A stretch of DNA of 64,000 bases. It comes from Dromiciops gliroides (taxonomy: Eukaryota > Chordata > Mammalia > Microbiotheria > Microbiotheriidae). The stretch spans positions 546,998,711 to 547,062,710 of the forward strand of contig NC_057861.1 in the NCBI RefSeq assembly GCF_019393635.1, given 5' to 3'. Of the stretch, positions 52,901 to 63,857 are shown in pieces. The notes under the pieces were generated by a model that was not told the origin of the DNA, searched no databases, and was given only the letters and a program-made list of their open reading frames with translations. Position 1 is the first letter of the stretch. Each line of letters begins with the position of its first letter. Made by a program: the position numbers and the translations under genes.

Positions 52901-53221
52901 AGATCATAAAGCTTTCGGATGACTAGTTCATTGATTGAGACTCCTGAGGGGGCAAATAGAGAAGCAACATGGAAAACTTATCATCATCATCCTTGGCACT
53001 GATATAATGCTTTAAAGTTTGCCACGCCTTTCCTATGCATTTTCTCACTAGAGTCTCAGAACAATCCCATATGACATGAATACAGTTGAAGCTGGAACTC
53101 AAACCCATAAACATTCTGACTCTTAGGCCAGTGCTTCTCCATTGGTGAATGGAAAGGACCTGGAAAGCAAGTAAAACTTTTTTGTTCTGTGAGCACGATT
53201 GCATCTCTCAAGATGCTTATT

Positions 53222-53270
53222 TATTGCATAGTGGATAGAATCCTGGACTTTAGGAAGACATGAGTTTATA

Positions 53271-53341
<71 letters not shown>

Positions 53342-53540
53342 CTCTCTCTCTCTCTCGCTCTGTGACCATGGGTTAGTTGGTCACTGGATCTCTCTTGGCC
53401 TAATGTTTCACATCTGTAAAATGAGAATAATGACGATATCTGTGGTACCTACCGATGTTACAGAATACTTGTAAAGCTCAAAACTAAAAGCTTTGCAAAC
53501 TGTAAATCATTATATAAATATCAGGTATTATTTTATGTAC
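53222..53540 (+). repeat. MIR-type SINE expanded by (CT)n
   Basis: GCATAGTGGATAGAATCCTG, then (CT)n at 53276-53356, then TCTGTGACCATGGGTTAGTT and CACATCTGTAAAATGAGAAT. The microsatellite lies where the SINE normally reads CACTTACTAGCTGTGTG. Confidence 0.75.
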
Positions 53541-53599
53541 TGGTTATCCTCTGTGCCTACCACCCAAGAGGTCTTTAGCTAATTGATGAACCAGTCAGC

Positions 53600-53850
53600 C
53601 AAAAACATTTAAGTTCCTATTGCTGCAGGCCCTGGACCATACAGATTAAGGTAAGAAGAGGTCCCTGATGTAGGAAAACTTTCAGATGAAGACAGAAAGC
53701 ACCCGTATGAGTAAATCTAAAAAGGATATGAGGATGACAGGATGAAACATTGAAAAGTTATAGGGACTAAATACACGGAAAAATAGACATATAAATAATC
53801 AGCAAAGGGCTAAGTACAAATTGTAAGTAGAGGGGAAATGTTTAATATCT
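53600..53850 (-). repeat. L2/CR1-clade LINE fragment, antisense
   Basis: CCAAAAACATTTAAGTTCCT and GGTCCCTGATGTAGGAAAAC; decayed. Confidence 0.45.
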
Positions 53851-54137
53851 CTGAGTCTCAGTAAAATGTAAAATTAAAGGGGTTAGGCTAGGTGATCTCT
53901 GGGATACCTTCTAACTCAGAATCTTACGAACCCATTATGAATTAAGGCTATTGAGTATTTAAATAGAGAGATGATAAATGAAACTAGGGTAGAGTGACAA
54001 GGGCTTTGACCCAGGATTTCACTTGTATTCCTTTAGCAGTTTAGAAACAATTGAGTTACTAGTTTAGTTTTTAACAGAGTACCTAGTTAGACAGAAAAAT
54101 TAGCCAAAATAGGGATGCTCCTAGAACAGGAATTCTT

Positions 54138-54296
54138 TTCTTTTCTTTTTTTTTTTTTTTTGGTGTGGCAATTGGGGTTAAGTGACTTGCCCAGGGTCAC
54201 ACAGCTAGTACGTGTTAAGTATCTGAGGCCGGATTTGAACTTGGGTCCTCCTGAATCCATGGCCGGTGCTCTATTTACTGCACCACCTAGCTGCCC
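54138..54296 (-). repeat. Short tRNA-derived SINE (WSINE1-like)
   Basis: Duplication CTAGAACAGGAATTCTT (54121-54137) and CTAGAGCAGGATTTCTT (54297-54313). It sits at the tip of a hAT-like MITE. Confidence 0.93.
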
Positions 54297-54297
54297 C

Positions 54298-54460
54298 TAG
54301 AGCAGGATTTCTTAATCTGAGATGCATCAACTGATTTTAAAAAATATTTCATTTGTATCCCATATATTTTATTTTTGCATTTAAAATCATTATTGGGTCC
54401 ATAGGGTTCACTGGACTGCCAAAGAGGGTAAGGATGTACAAAAAGATTATGAACTCCTTT
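54298..54460 (-). repeat. hAT-like MITE copy
   Basis: GCAGGATTTCTTAATCTGAG head, TATTTTATTTTTGCATTTAA core and ATTATGAACTCCTTTGG end. Confidence 0.55.
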
Positions 54461-54664
54461 GGAGCTTCCTAGCCAATACTATTTCTGGGCCCCAGGTGAG
54501 CTCCTCTCTGCCTGGGCCTGGCTCAACCCTGGTGACCTCTCTAGAAGGGACATCACCTTAACTGTGTTGCCTTTTTCTGTCCACATTCTCCCCTTATTCC
54601 ATCCACACTAGGTGATGTGAACTTTTTTTTTAGTACAAGAAACCTCCTTTAAGAAAGCAGGATT

Positions 54665-54816
54665 GGGGGCAGCTAGGTGATGCAGTGGATAAAGCACCAA
54701 CCTTGGATTCAGGAGTACCTGAGTTCAAATCCGGCCTCAGACACTTTACACTTACTAGCTGTGTGACCCTGGGCAAGTCACTTAACCCGCATGGCCCCGA
54801 AAAGAAAAAGAAAAAG
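54665..54816 (+). repeat. Short tRNA-derived SINE (WSINE1-like)
   Basis: Duplication AGAAAGCAGGATT (54652-54664) and AGAAGGCAGGGTT (54817-54829). The tail AAAAGAAAAAGAAAAAG makes a spurious basic open frame. Confidence 0.92.
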
Positions 54817-54829
54817 AGAAGGCAGGGTT

Positions 54830-55560
54830 TCGGGATCTCCTATGATGACTGATAGGGAAGCTTCTCAGGCCCCTGAGAAAAAGTTAGTATATTATAGATA
54901 TGGGGTATGGTCTGGGAAAAATTGTGTGAATTGGTGGGTATATGGGAAAATCTACATCACTACTGGACCCAAACCCACAGAATTCTGGGGCTTTTCATTC
55001 TTAAATAACAGAAACAGCTCCCATCCCAAATGCTGAAACCTGACCCATTATCTTGTTTCCAAACATTTCATCACAGAAGTGAGGTTGAGCAGCAATTTAA
55101 ATTTTTGCACAGATTCCTTGGTAAAAGGCTGTAATTAAGCTCTGGTTGATATTCCTGGCTTTCTGAACATTTCCTTTCATGTGTGAAAAAGATTCCTTTT
55201 CCTGTAATTTTCAGTCAGGTGATTTCTATAGCTCGAGTCAAAAGAAGGGAGGGAGGGGAAGAAAAATTAAACACCAAAAAAATCAAACTCTCAGCCCAAA
55301 AGCCATGAGGGAAATTCTGCGAAGCTTTATTGTATCAAAAGAAATTGAAGGGAGGGATTGAGGCTGCTGGCTTATTACTGGTAAGTAGGTAAAAAAAAAA
55401 AAAGAATGAAATTTGAGTTAATTAGAGACAAAATCATCCAGAGGAAATGCCTAGCAATGAATGTGACTGTCACACAGTAGAATTACTTCAATGTCTGAAC
55501 CCATTCTGAGCACATGATTTGATTTCTAGACCTGAATATTCTCCCTTCTCAACCTTTCTG
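54830..55560 (+). other. Intron 7 repeat-poor block
   Basis: About 700 bp without recognised repeat. No SYT17 exon 8 (C2B loop 3) is present. Part of it may be conserved non-coding DNA; not testable here. Confidence 0.35.
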
Positions 55561-55619
55561 GGCCTCAGTTTCTTCATCTTCAAAATAATTCCTTGACCAC
55601 ACGAATGAGATAATAAATG

Positions 55620-56640
55620 TAAAATAATCAGTGGACAATTTGAGTGCCTATAAGTGCCAGACACCATATTTGGTTCTGGGTTTACAAAGACAAAAATTAA
55701 CCCATCTGTACTCAAGGAATCCATGTTCTTTCATTTGACTGGAGGAGAGAACCTTTGTGTAGATAATTCTAACAAAATAAATACAAGGTAATTAGAGGGT
55801 GCCAAAGAGGTCACTAGCAGCTGGGGGAATCCAGAAAGGCTTCATGTAGAAGGTGATGTTTGACCTGAGCCAGAATGAAAGTAGGAGATTTTAAGAGGTG
55901 GTGGTGAGAAGCGTGTGCATTCTAGGCATGGGGGATCTTGGGTAAAGACACTGGGGCTGGATACAGAGTGTTCTGTGTGAGGGACGGTAAGAAGACCAAA
56001 TAGGTCAGTCTGCAAAGAGTTTATAAAGGTCAGGTCCAATGCAGGCTGCTCTGGTGATTCAGTTTGGGGATTGGAATGACATGAGATATTCACAGATCAT
56101 CTAATAGCTAACAAAGGGAAATTTACTTAGCCATGGTGTGGAAAGGATATTCGGCAAGGCTACAGCATTGAATCAGTTGGTCAAAGCTTCCTTGACTCAG
56201 CATTCACCATGGTGACCAAGGGAACAGCTTCTGACTGTTCAGGCTTTTGTATTTAGACCACCCATGTCAGGAATTCAAGCCTTGATGCTTTGGGAACTTC
56301 ATCTTGAGGGTGGTTTTCATACCTTTTAAAGTTCAAACCTAGTCTGTCTTATCTAACATGGAGTAGGGCCTTAGAAAAAGTCAGCCCGACCTCCCTGACA
56401 GGACCCTAGTAGACACTGTCTCTTCCACAGAAGGGGCATATACATAAGGCTGGAAAGATAGGTTGGAGACAGATTATGAAAGGCTTTATATGCCAAACAG
56501 TATTTGATCCTAGAGCTAATTGGGCGCTCAATTACTGAATTATTTAAGCAGTAGAATGACATGGTCAGATGCATGATTTAGGAATGCCAATTTGGCAGCT
56601 ATGTGGAGGGTGGATTGGAATGGGGAGAGACTTGGGGCAT
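55620..56640 (-). repeat. L2/CR1-clade LINE remnant, antisense
   Basis: GTGTGCATTCTAGGCATGGG (55912), GCCAAACAGTATTTGATCCT (56494) and GAATGACATGGTCAGATGCA (56554) are landmarks shared with 43567. 56070-56420 is not LINE-like and may be an unrecognised insertion. Confidence 0.65.
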
Positions 56641-56646
56641 GGTAGG

Positions 56647-57320
56647 AGGCTTTTTCTTTTCTTTTTTTTTGAATATTTTTTAACATTCATTTAAAAAAAT
56701 TTTGAATTCTGAATTCTCTCCCTCTTCTTCAGTGAGAAGGCAAGCAATGTGACATAAATTATACATGTGAAATTATGCAAAACACATTTCCACATTAGCC
56801 GTGTTGCAAACAACCAAATAAGACAACAAGAAAAATTAAGTGAAAAAAGTATGCTTCAATCTGCACTCAGACTTCATCAGTTCTTTCACTGGAGGTGGAG
56901 AGCACCTTTTATCATGAGTTCTTTGGAATGGTCCTGAATCATTGTCTTGATTAGAGTAGTTGAATCTTTTATAATTGATCATCATTACAATATTGCTATC
57001 ACTGAAACATTGTGTGATGATCAGCCATGATTGACTTGTCTCTTCTCAGCAATACAATGATCCAAGACAATTCCAAAAGACTCATGATGGAAAATGCTCT
57101 CCACATCCAGAAAAAGAACTATGGAATCTGAATGCAGATTGAGCCATACTATTTTCATTTTTTTAGTTTTTTTTTCTTTCTTGACATTTTTCCCTTTTGT
57201 TCTGATTCTTCTTTTACAACATGACTGATGTGGAAATATGTTTAACATGATTGTGCATATATACAAAAACAATATTGCTGTTACTGTGTCCAATATTCTC
57301 CTGGTTCTGCTCAGTTCACT
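56647..57320 (-). repeat. L1 3' UTR, antisense, inserted in an L2/CR1 remnant
   Basis: GCAAGCAATGTGACATAAAT, AAAAGTATGCTTCAATCTGC and TCTCCTGGTTCTGCTCAGTT. LINE sequence of the other clade continues on both sides. Confidence 0.75.
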
Positions 57321-57349
57321 AGTAAAAGTGGCTTTTTTAATAATGCAGG

Positions 57350-57865
57350 TGAGAGTTGATGAAGACCTACCTGAACAGAGGTGTAAGTAAGACTATGTAA
57401 GTAGAGAGAAGGGGATGGACACAAGAGATATCACAGGGGTAGGAATGATATGAAATTTGACAATTGCTTGGACATATGGAGTAAGGAGGAGTGAGAAGTC
57501 AAGGATGACGCTGAAATTGCAAAGCTGGGTGACCAGAAAGATGGTGGCACCATTAAAAGAAACTCAGAAGTGGGAAAAGACAGTGAGCTCTGATCTAGAC
57601 ATTTTAAACTTGAGATGCCTCTGGGAATTTGATCTGAAATAACCAACAGGCAGTTGATGAAGGAGGATAGGAACTCGGAGATATACAGCTCTGGGAACCA
57701 TCTGTATAGAGATGATAATTAAGCCCATGGGAGCTTTCAAGATCCCCAAGAGAGAGAATGCAGAGAGAGAAGATAGGTGGGGGCTTATGACAGGTTGGGG
57801 GTACACCTGCAGTTAGGGGCTGGGATATTAATGATGACCACCAGGCAGAGGAGACGGAGAAAACA
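57350..57865 (-). repeat. L2/CR1-clade RT-domain remnant, antisense
   Basis: The minus-strand translation of 57806-57564 includes LGILKAPMGLIIISIQMVPR and SRSELTVF, a decayed form of the L2/CR1 reverse-transcriptase stretch (LGxLIxxHGxxYHxYADD...MNxxKTELIIF). The catalytic YADD is lost (SIQM). Confidence 0.75.
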
Positions 57866-57869
57866 CAGT

Positions 57870-58530
57870 CAGGAAGGCCCCATTACTTTGCATTTCAACA
57901 AGAGTCTGCATCAATCTCTCTGGACCTCATAGGTTTCTCAGCCTTAGTGGGGTATTCAGAGGTCTCTCAGGCATCTGTAGTGGGAGCAAGGAAGGCCACT
58001 CGCTCTGTTTCCTATTATGACTTGGCCTTCTGCCGCAGCAGAACTAAATTGGCTAATTAGATTTGCTGGTGAGACAAGATACAAAAACAAGAAAGAAGCA
58101 AGGTGGCTACATCGAAGGAAGGAGGAAGGGAATGAGGAGGAGGCCAGTTGCAGCAGCATCTGCAGCAACATAGTCTGGAAGGGAGGCACATGGGCTGAGT
58201 GGGGCAGGAAGGGAGAGAGGGTGCCCTGGATGGGCACTGTAGCTGTAGCCTGAATAAAACATGGAAGAAGAGAGCAGGGGGAAAGAGGAATGTGGAAGAA
58301 GAGAGTGGGTGGGCTGGAGCACCATCCATGGTCTGGCAGGGAGGCATAGGGGAGAAGTAGTTCCTGGAGAGAGGAAGACATGAGTATTGAGTGGGGAAAG
58401 GAAGGGAGAAGAGGCGGAGAATGGGGCACTAGCAACAGCTGTGACCTGAGAGGAAAATATTGTATAGTGGTTCATTGCAGCAAGACGAAGAGGAGGGAGG
58501 TATGAAGGTTGAGTGAGACAGGGAGGAAAG
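57870..58530 (+). other. Intron 7 purine-rich block
   Basis: G/A-rich sequence with many GGAAG/GGAGG runs. The minus-strand open frames (57956-58475) result from this bias and show no family. No repeat identified. Confidence 0.4.
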
Positions 58531-58533
58531 TAG

Positions 58534-58902
58534 TGTAAAGAATTAATTGTTATTTGGGGTTTTTATGCCTCAGCGCGCACTGGCCTGGGGCTCCGCAAAC
58601 CGCACGGTGCTCCACCCACTGGTTGTAGCCGTTGCCTACATGGGCCTGGCAAAATTATAATGATTGGAAGCCTAGTGAGGGCAGTCATGTGACTGTCTGA
58701 GCAGCCATCCCATTGGCTGGGGCTGTGTGGGGAGTTTCTAGGTTTGGGGGAGGAGAATTGGGCATTCGAGGTGGTGATGACGTGAGGTGCCAGAGCCCTG
58801 GCAACGGCTACAACCAGTGGGTGGAGCACCGTTCTGTTTGTGGAGCCCCAGGCCAGTGTGCACTGTGGCATAAAAACCTCAAATAACAATTAATTCTTTA
58901 CA
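58534..58902. mobile_element. 369-bp palindromic element with 103-bp inverted arms
   Basis: Arms 58534-58636 and 58800-58902 are reverse complements at 96 of 103 positions with no gaps. The spacer is 163 nt. Termini are TGTAAAGAAT...ATTCTTTACA, and GTAG flanks both sides (58530-58533, 58903-58906). TG...CA ends with a 4-bp duplication fit an LTR or a Ginger-like DNA transposon; the long arms favour a foldback MITE. The spacer contains a CCAAT motif (reverse, 58709-58717). No open frame of note. Confidence 0.85.
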
Positions 58903-59299
58903 GTAGGCAGTATATAGACAGAAGCTGTGACTTTGGAAGAAGTCAACAGGAGTTGAGTAGGTGGGAGCCACAGAGGTTGAGTTGGGCCATGGAACCGACT
59001 TGGAGCTTTCCTTCTTAAGGTGAGAATGTAAAGAATTTCTAGGATTCAAGATTAAAAAAAAAGAATGATACCCAAGCCTAGTATATTGCAGAGGAATAAA
59101 CATTCATTGGGAAGAAAGAGTTATTTCTTCTTGTTTTCACATGATGTTAGAGGAGTTTTTGGAGCTGTGGGTGAAGATCCTAGGTATGAAGGAGCAATGT
59201 CAGCCCCAGCCTGTCCTTCACCTCTCTCCCCAAGCTCCATCAGGATATCCTTATGGTCTTGTCTTTCCCATTCCCTTAACATTCTCAAATCGGCTTCGG

Positions 59300-60510
59300 T
59301 TTGACAAACATTTTATATGTACTCTGCTGTAGGGAGAAGAAGAGAGATATGTTGCCAATTCTGTTATTCTGGAGTCCAATGGAGAAAAGAAGTGTATGCA
59401 GATAAGATATAAGGGAGACTGAACAATAAACGCATAGGACTCAGCAAAGTGCTTTGAGAGATTTGTGGACAAATAATTCAATTTCATGGGAAGTATAGAG
59501 CTCAGAGGAGGCTTTGGGAAGAAAATGGTATCTGAGTTGAGCCTTGGAAATAAAGGAAGGAATTTACTAGACTGAGGCAGGTATAGAGGTATGTGTTGTA
59601 TCTGTGTGTACGTGTGCATGCATGTAAAGTTCAGGGAAAAGCCATGAGCAAAACTCTGGATTTTGGAGAGGTTAAAGCCAGTGAATAGAGAGATCAGTTT
59701 GGCTGAATCAAGTACCATGGGATAACACTGGAATGGTAGTCTTGGAGCCATATTGTGCAGGACTTGAATGGCAACAGGGACAAGGAGCCACTGACGTTTT
59801 TTGAGTAAAGAGGTGGCATCATAATAGCAATAAGTATATTAGGAAGTTTTTTAGGCAGTGGTCTGGAGTATGAAATGTTTGAAAAGGGTAAATAGATGGG
59901 CAACAGGAGACAGTTTGTGGACCATTAAAACTGTTTCGGGGAGAGGAGATGAGGGCCTGAACTAGAATGATTGCCGTCAATTAGAAAGGAAGAGATGGAT
60001 GCAATAAATATCATGGAAGATTTGATATTTGGCAACTAAGTGGAATGTGGGGAGGTGAGGGACCCGGAATATGAATCTGAGGGTTCAAGGTTGAATAACT
60101 GGGATGCTAGTGGTGCCATCAACAAAAATAAAGAAGTTATCAGGGAAATGATAAATTAAGTTTTGGACATATTGAGTTTGAAGTATTAGTGTCGATCAGC
60201 AAGCATTTATTAAGCATTTAATATCTGCCAGGCATTATGGTAAGTGCTGAAGATACAAAGAAAGGCAAAAATTTGGTTTCTGTTCTTAAGGAACTCACAT
60301 TCTAATGGGAGACAGAAGGTACAAATAACTCTATACATATGAGATATAGACAGTAGAAAGTAATCTTATATGAGAGGCATTAGCAGCAGAGAGAATCAGG
60401 AAAGTTGAGCTGAGTCTTGAAGGAAACCAGGGAGGCCAGGAGGAGCAGATAAGGAGAGAGGGCATGCCTAGCATGCGCTGCTGAAATGGCATGACATTGG
60501 AAGATACAGC
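59300..60510 (-). repeat. L2/CR1-clade LINE remnants, antisense
   Basis: 59650-60185 carries TACCATGGGATAACACTGGA, GGGCCTGAACTAGAATGATT and TTTTGGACATATTGAGTTTG (antisense RT ORF). 60195-60510 is a 3' end (GCAAGCATTTATTAAGCATT, CTTAAGGAACTCACATTCTA). Confidence 0.7.
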
Positions 60511-60512
60511 AT

Positions 60513-60885
60513 CGTGGCATTGTTCTTGTTCATCCTTTATTTTCAAAGAGGACCAATGACATCATAGGATGATGACTTGCTCATGAATTGCATCTATTTA
60601 TTTATTTGTTTGTTTATTTATTTTGGTGGGGCAATTGGGGTTAAGTGACTTGCCCGGGGTCACACAGCTAGTAAGTGTCAAGTGTCTGAGACCAGATTTG
60701 AACTTAGGTCCTCCTGAATCCAAGGCCAGAGCTCTATCCACTGCACCACCTAGCTGGCTTGTGAATTGGATTTAAATGAGGCAGAGCTGCCCAAAGTCTC
60801 CAGTCGTCGAAGTTCAGTGGCCTGAGATGCAGTGATGACCTTGATGTCTTCAATGTCTTCTCAAGCTCTAATTTCTCCATTGTCA
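60513..60885 (-). repeat. SINE tail of second type, split by a short SINE
   Basis: CATCCTTTATTTTCAAAGAG...GATGATGACTTGC and, after the nested SINE, GAGGCAGAGCTGCCCAAAGT. This is the reverse of the tail seen at 32100-32236. Confidence 0.8.
60591..60756 (-). repeat. Short tRNA-derived SINE nested in another SINE
   Basis: TATTTATTTG-rich head, GGGGCAATTGGGGTTAAGTG and a CACCACCTAGCTG end. Duplication GCTCATGAATTG (60579-60590) and GCTTGTGAATTG (60757-60768). Confidence 0.93.
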
Positions 60886-60894
60886 ATCAATTTT

Positions 60895-61005
60895 AACCAA
60901 AGAAACATTTATTAAGCACCTATGATGTGTCAGGAACTGTGTGGAGAGACAAAGAAAGGTGAAAGGTCATACTCTGCAGGAGCTCACAATCTACTGGGAA
61001 AAATG
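60895..61005 (-). repeat. L2/CR1-clade LINE fragment, antisense
   Basis: AAACATTTATTAAGCACCTA then CAGGAGCTCACAATCTACTG. Confidence 0.65.
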
Positions 61006-61009
61006 TTTT

Positions 61010-62520
61010 CATAAGGACGAAAATGTCTAAATATGAATGACCATTTTTTGCAGTGCCTAGGAAGTTGTGTCTCTAAATATAGCTCCTCGGTCTTCTTCAG
61101 AGGTCTGAGGACTATAGAGGATTGGGGAAGAGGCAGGAGGATGCTCTAGAAGTCCCTTGTCTTGACTGGAGACATGGAACCTCCTTGCATCTGAATTTAA
61201 CACAGGGCCATATAAGGGCTCCCTGCAGGCACTACAGTTTCACCTAATTTCTGACCTCATGGAAGCTTGCCCAAGAAGCCCTTCTCATCTTCCAATCAGA
61301 TTTCCATTCTCAATATCAGGTTGGGTTGGGGTAAAGGTGTCCTTCCCACCTCTCTACTTGAGTCTTGTGCTTTCCTTCTTCATCAGCACCCCCTACAGAA
61401 GAGCCTGTAGTGTTTACTCTCAGTGGTACCTTGGGCCCCCTGTGCTTCTTTGGGGACATTTGGGTGGGGTTATTAAAATGATCTGGAGCTGCTCTCCTTG
61501 ACACCAAGTGTGTTCAATCCAAGGGCAAAACAAAAGTCAGGATGGCTGGCGATGGCCTGAGATGCAGTAGATTGTATGGGAAGAACAGTAAGAAGGTCAT
61601 TGTGGCTAGATCTTTGAGTAGGTTGAGGGGAATGAAAAGGTCCTTCTATTTTTTCTAATACTTTGACTTCCCTGGAGGGTGCCAGGTTATGGACAGAGGG
61701 AGGATCTGGGAGTGACACTGGCAGGTGTTCACACTTTAGAACTTATGCCAAAATGTTCCACCTCCAAGATCTTGAACTTGCAATCAAGCAACCAACATTT
61801 ATTAGGTAAGAAGAATATGAACTCTTCTTGGTATTGGGTGGGGGGTTAGGGATGGCCTTAGAGAAGGAACAGTCAGCACTGAAGAGGGTGTCTTCAGGAA
61901 ATATCCAGAAATTGTGGAGTTCTAGATGATGGAGAGCGATTTAGAAGATGATCCTATAGTCCTAATGGGAAGGGTGGGGTTAAAGTAGACCAGGAATTGG
62001 AGAAGAATTAGACTGGGCTGGATAGGAATGAGAATGTGGGAAGAGATAGCTATAGAGAAGGGATTTTTGCTCAAGCAGATGAAGACTACTCTAAAAGACA
62101 GGGATGAGGGGGAAATCAGTTCACCTTTTTAGACCATAGCTTATTCACCTATGTAATGAGGAGGTTGAATGGGCTGATTTTGGAGGCCCCTTCCAGATGG
62201 GAATCCCATCTGGGTCAGGTGACCAGTAAAGGCTCCTTAGAATTTAATGATTTCAAATGTGTGCTAATGTAAGAAGCATAAGGGGCCTTCGGAAGGGTTG
62301 GGGTCCAGGGAAGGATGTGCTTTAATGCCTCAAAATACTAGTAAGGAATTGCATGAATTTGGTCCCTTTCCATGAGTATGATGACCAGGCAAATAGATGG
62401 TTGCCCATCTATTTATCCCTTCCAAACCTTGACCCCTGCATGAATGTGGTCTTTTTTTTCTTATGTTGCCACCTGCAGCAGAGTACAATAGGGAGAGGGG
62501 CAGTGTGGTTCCCTTGCAAA
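61010..62520 (+). other. Intron 7 block, largely unassigned
   Basis: No repeat confidently recognised over about 1.5 kb and no exon of SYT17. Small open frames on both strands lack family resemblance. Confidence 0.35.
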
Positions 62521-62524
62521 AGCA

Positions 62525-62925
62525 GGTTCTAAAGTAGCAAGCAAAAGACCTCGGTTCCAATAATGACTCTACTGCTTAATTCCTACATGTGACCCTGGGT
62601 GAGTCATTTCTCTCTGGCTTTTTGTTCCATCAGTTGTGAAAATGAGGGCATTGAAGTAGACCCATTTCTGAGGGCTCTTCCCTCTCTAAATCCCGTGACC
62701 CATCACTATAGTGTTAAAAACCCCTGGAAAGATGTTTGCTGGCCACAAAACCCCTGGGATTTGTGGCAACCAATACCTTGCCAGAGATCATTATATCCAA
62801 ACAGGAATTCATGACCATTTAGTCCAGCCCCCTCATTTTCCAGGTAGAGAACTGAAACCCAGAGAGGTTAAATGATTTGTCTTGGGTTACCCGGGGAGAA
62901 TGCAGCAGACCCAGCTTCAAACTCA
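62525..62925. repeat. Two opposite MIR-type fragments
   Basis: 62525-62705 plus (ATGTGACCCTGGGTGAGTCA) and 62815-62925 minus (GTAGAGAACTGAAACCCAGA). Confidence 0.6.
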
Positions 62926-62929
62926 ATTC

Positions 62930-63820
62930 CACTCACCCCCACCATCCCCAAACTATACCATGCTGATTAAGCAGAAGGAGGCCACCCAGGAGAAAAGACC
63001 AGATCAGAGATAGAATGTTGGAGAGCTTAAGTCCCCAGGGACCCTCAAACCTGTTCTCCAAGTGGCTCTGGGTAGCAACCAGAAGCTTTAAGAGGTGGGA
63101 AGCATCCATTTTAACAGATGCTTTGGGTGAAAATTGGCAACACTTGAATTTTGGGTGAGCCCCAGCCAACTGACTGCAGCTTCTCTCAGGGCTTTTCCTT
63201 CCATCTGAATGTCTGATTAAAGATTTCAATGGATTTGAACCAAAGGATGTTCAGGGCAGGTTTCCTCCTGGGAGATGCAGGTGGAAAGTTAAGGATTTGT
63301 TAAATACGTGCCCCGTAGCCAGTATTTAAATGGAAAAAGAAATAGAAGCCCAAGACACAGCCTTTGAATTCTGGCTAAAGGGGAAACAGCCTTTGGATGG
63401 AGCTGCCCACGTCACCACTTGTTATACAGTTGGTTCCAGATAAAGGCCGCAGCTGAGATGTCATCAGTTTGGAACAAAACAATTGCCTGAAAGCATCTTC
63501 TCTTTGCTTCTGGCTGTCATCCTGCCAGACTTGACTTTACACAAGCAAGGCAGCTGATATTCATGGCCCAGAAGGCTTAATCCTTAAAATACTGGGGCCT
63601 AGTTGTTGCCAACTCAATAAAATTCAGGTCTATAGAAAACCCCTAAATGGGATCTGGGCCCTTCTTTTAGCCAAGATAGTATATAGCCAATTTGCATGGC
63701 ATGTAGTTTTTGGTGAAAGTTCAAGAAATATATTATTTACTGGTTTAGAAACAACAACAGCACATGAGCTGCATGAGTGGAATAATTGTATCTGTTCTCT
63801 CTTCATTCTTATGGTGGGAT
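62930..63820 (+). other. Intron 7 repeat-poor block
   Basis: About 0.9 kb without recognised repeat. 63350-63570 looks unique and could be conserved non-coding DNA. No exon found. Confidence 0.35.
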
Positions 63821-63822
63821 CA

Positions 63823-63857
63823 CCAAAATAATAATAATAATAACAACAACAACAACT
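63823..63857. repeat. (AAT)n(AAC)n microsatellite
   Basis: AATAATAATAATAATAACAACAACAACAA-type run joined to the following MIR. Confidence 0.93.

Noticed and set aside
54791..55036. Open frame starting with a basic, nuclear-localisation-like MAPKRKRKRE
   Set aside because: The basic start is the A-rich tail of a SINE; the rest has no family resemblance.
56070..56420. Non-LINE segment within an antisense LINE as a retroviral LTR
   Set aside because: No TG...CA ends or target duplication could be found, so it is left unassigned.
57956..58475. Minus-strand open frames of 96-159 codons, Ser/Pro/Leu-rich
   Set aside because: They reflect antisense reading of a purine-rich block; three overlapping frames are equally open.
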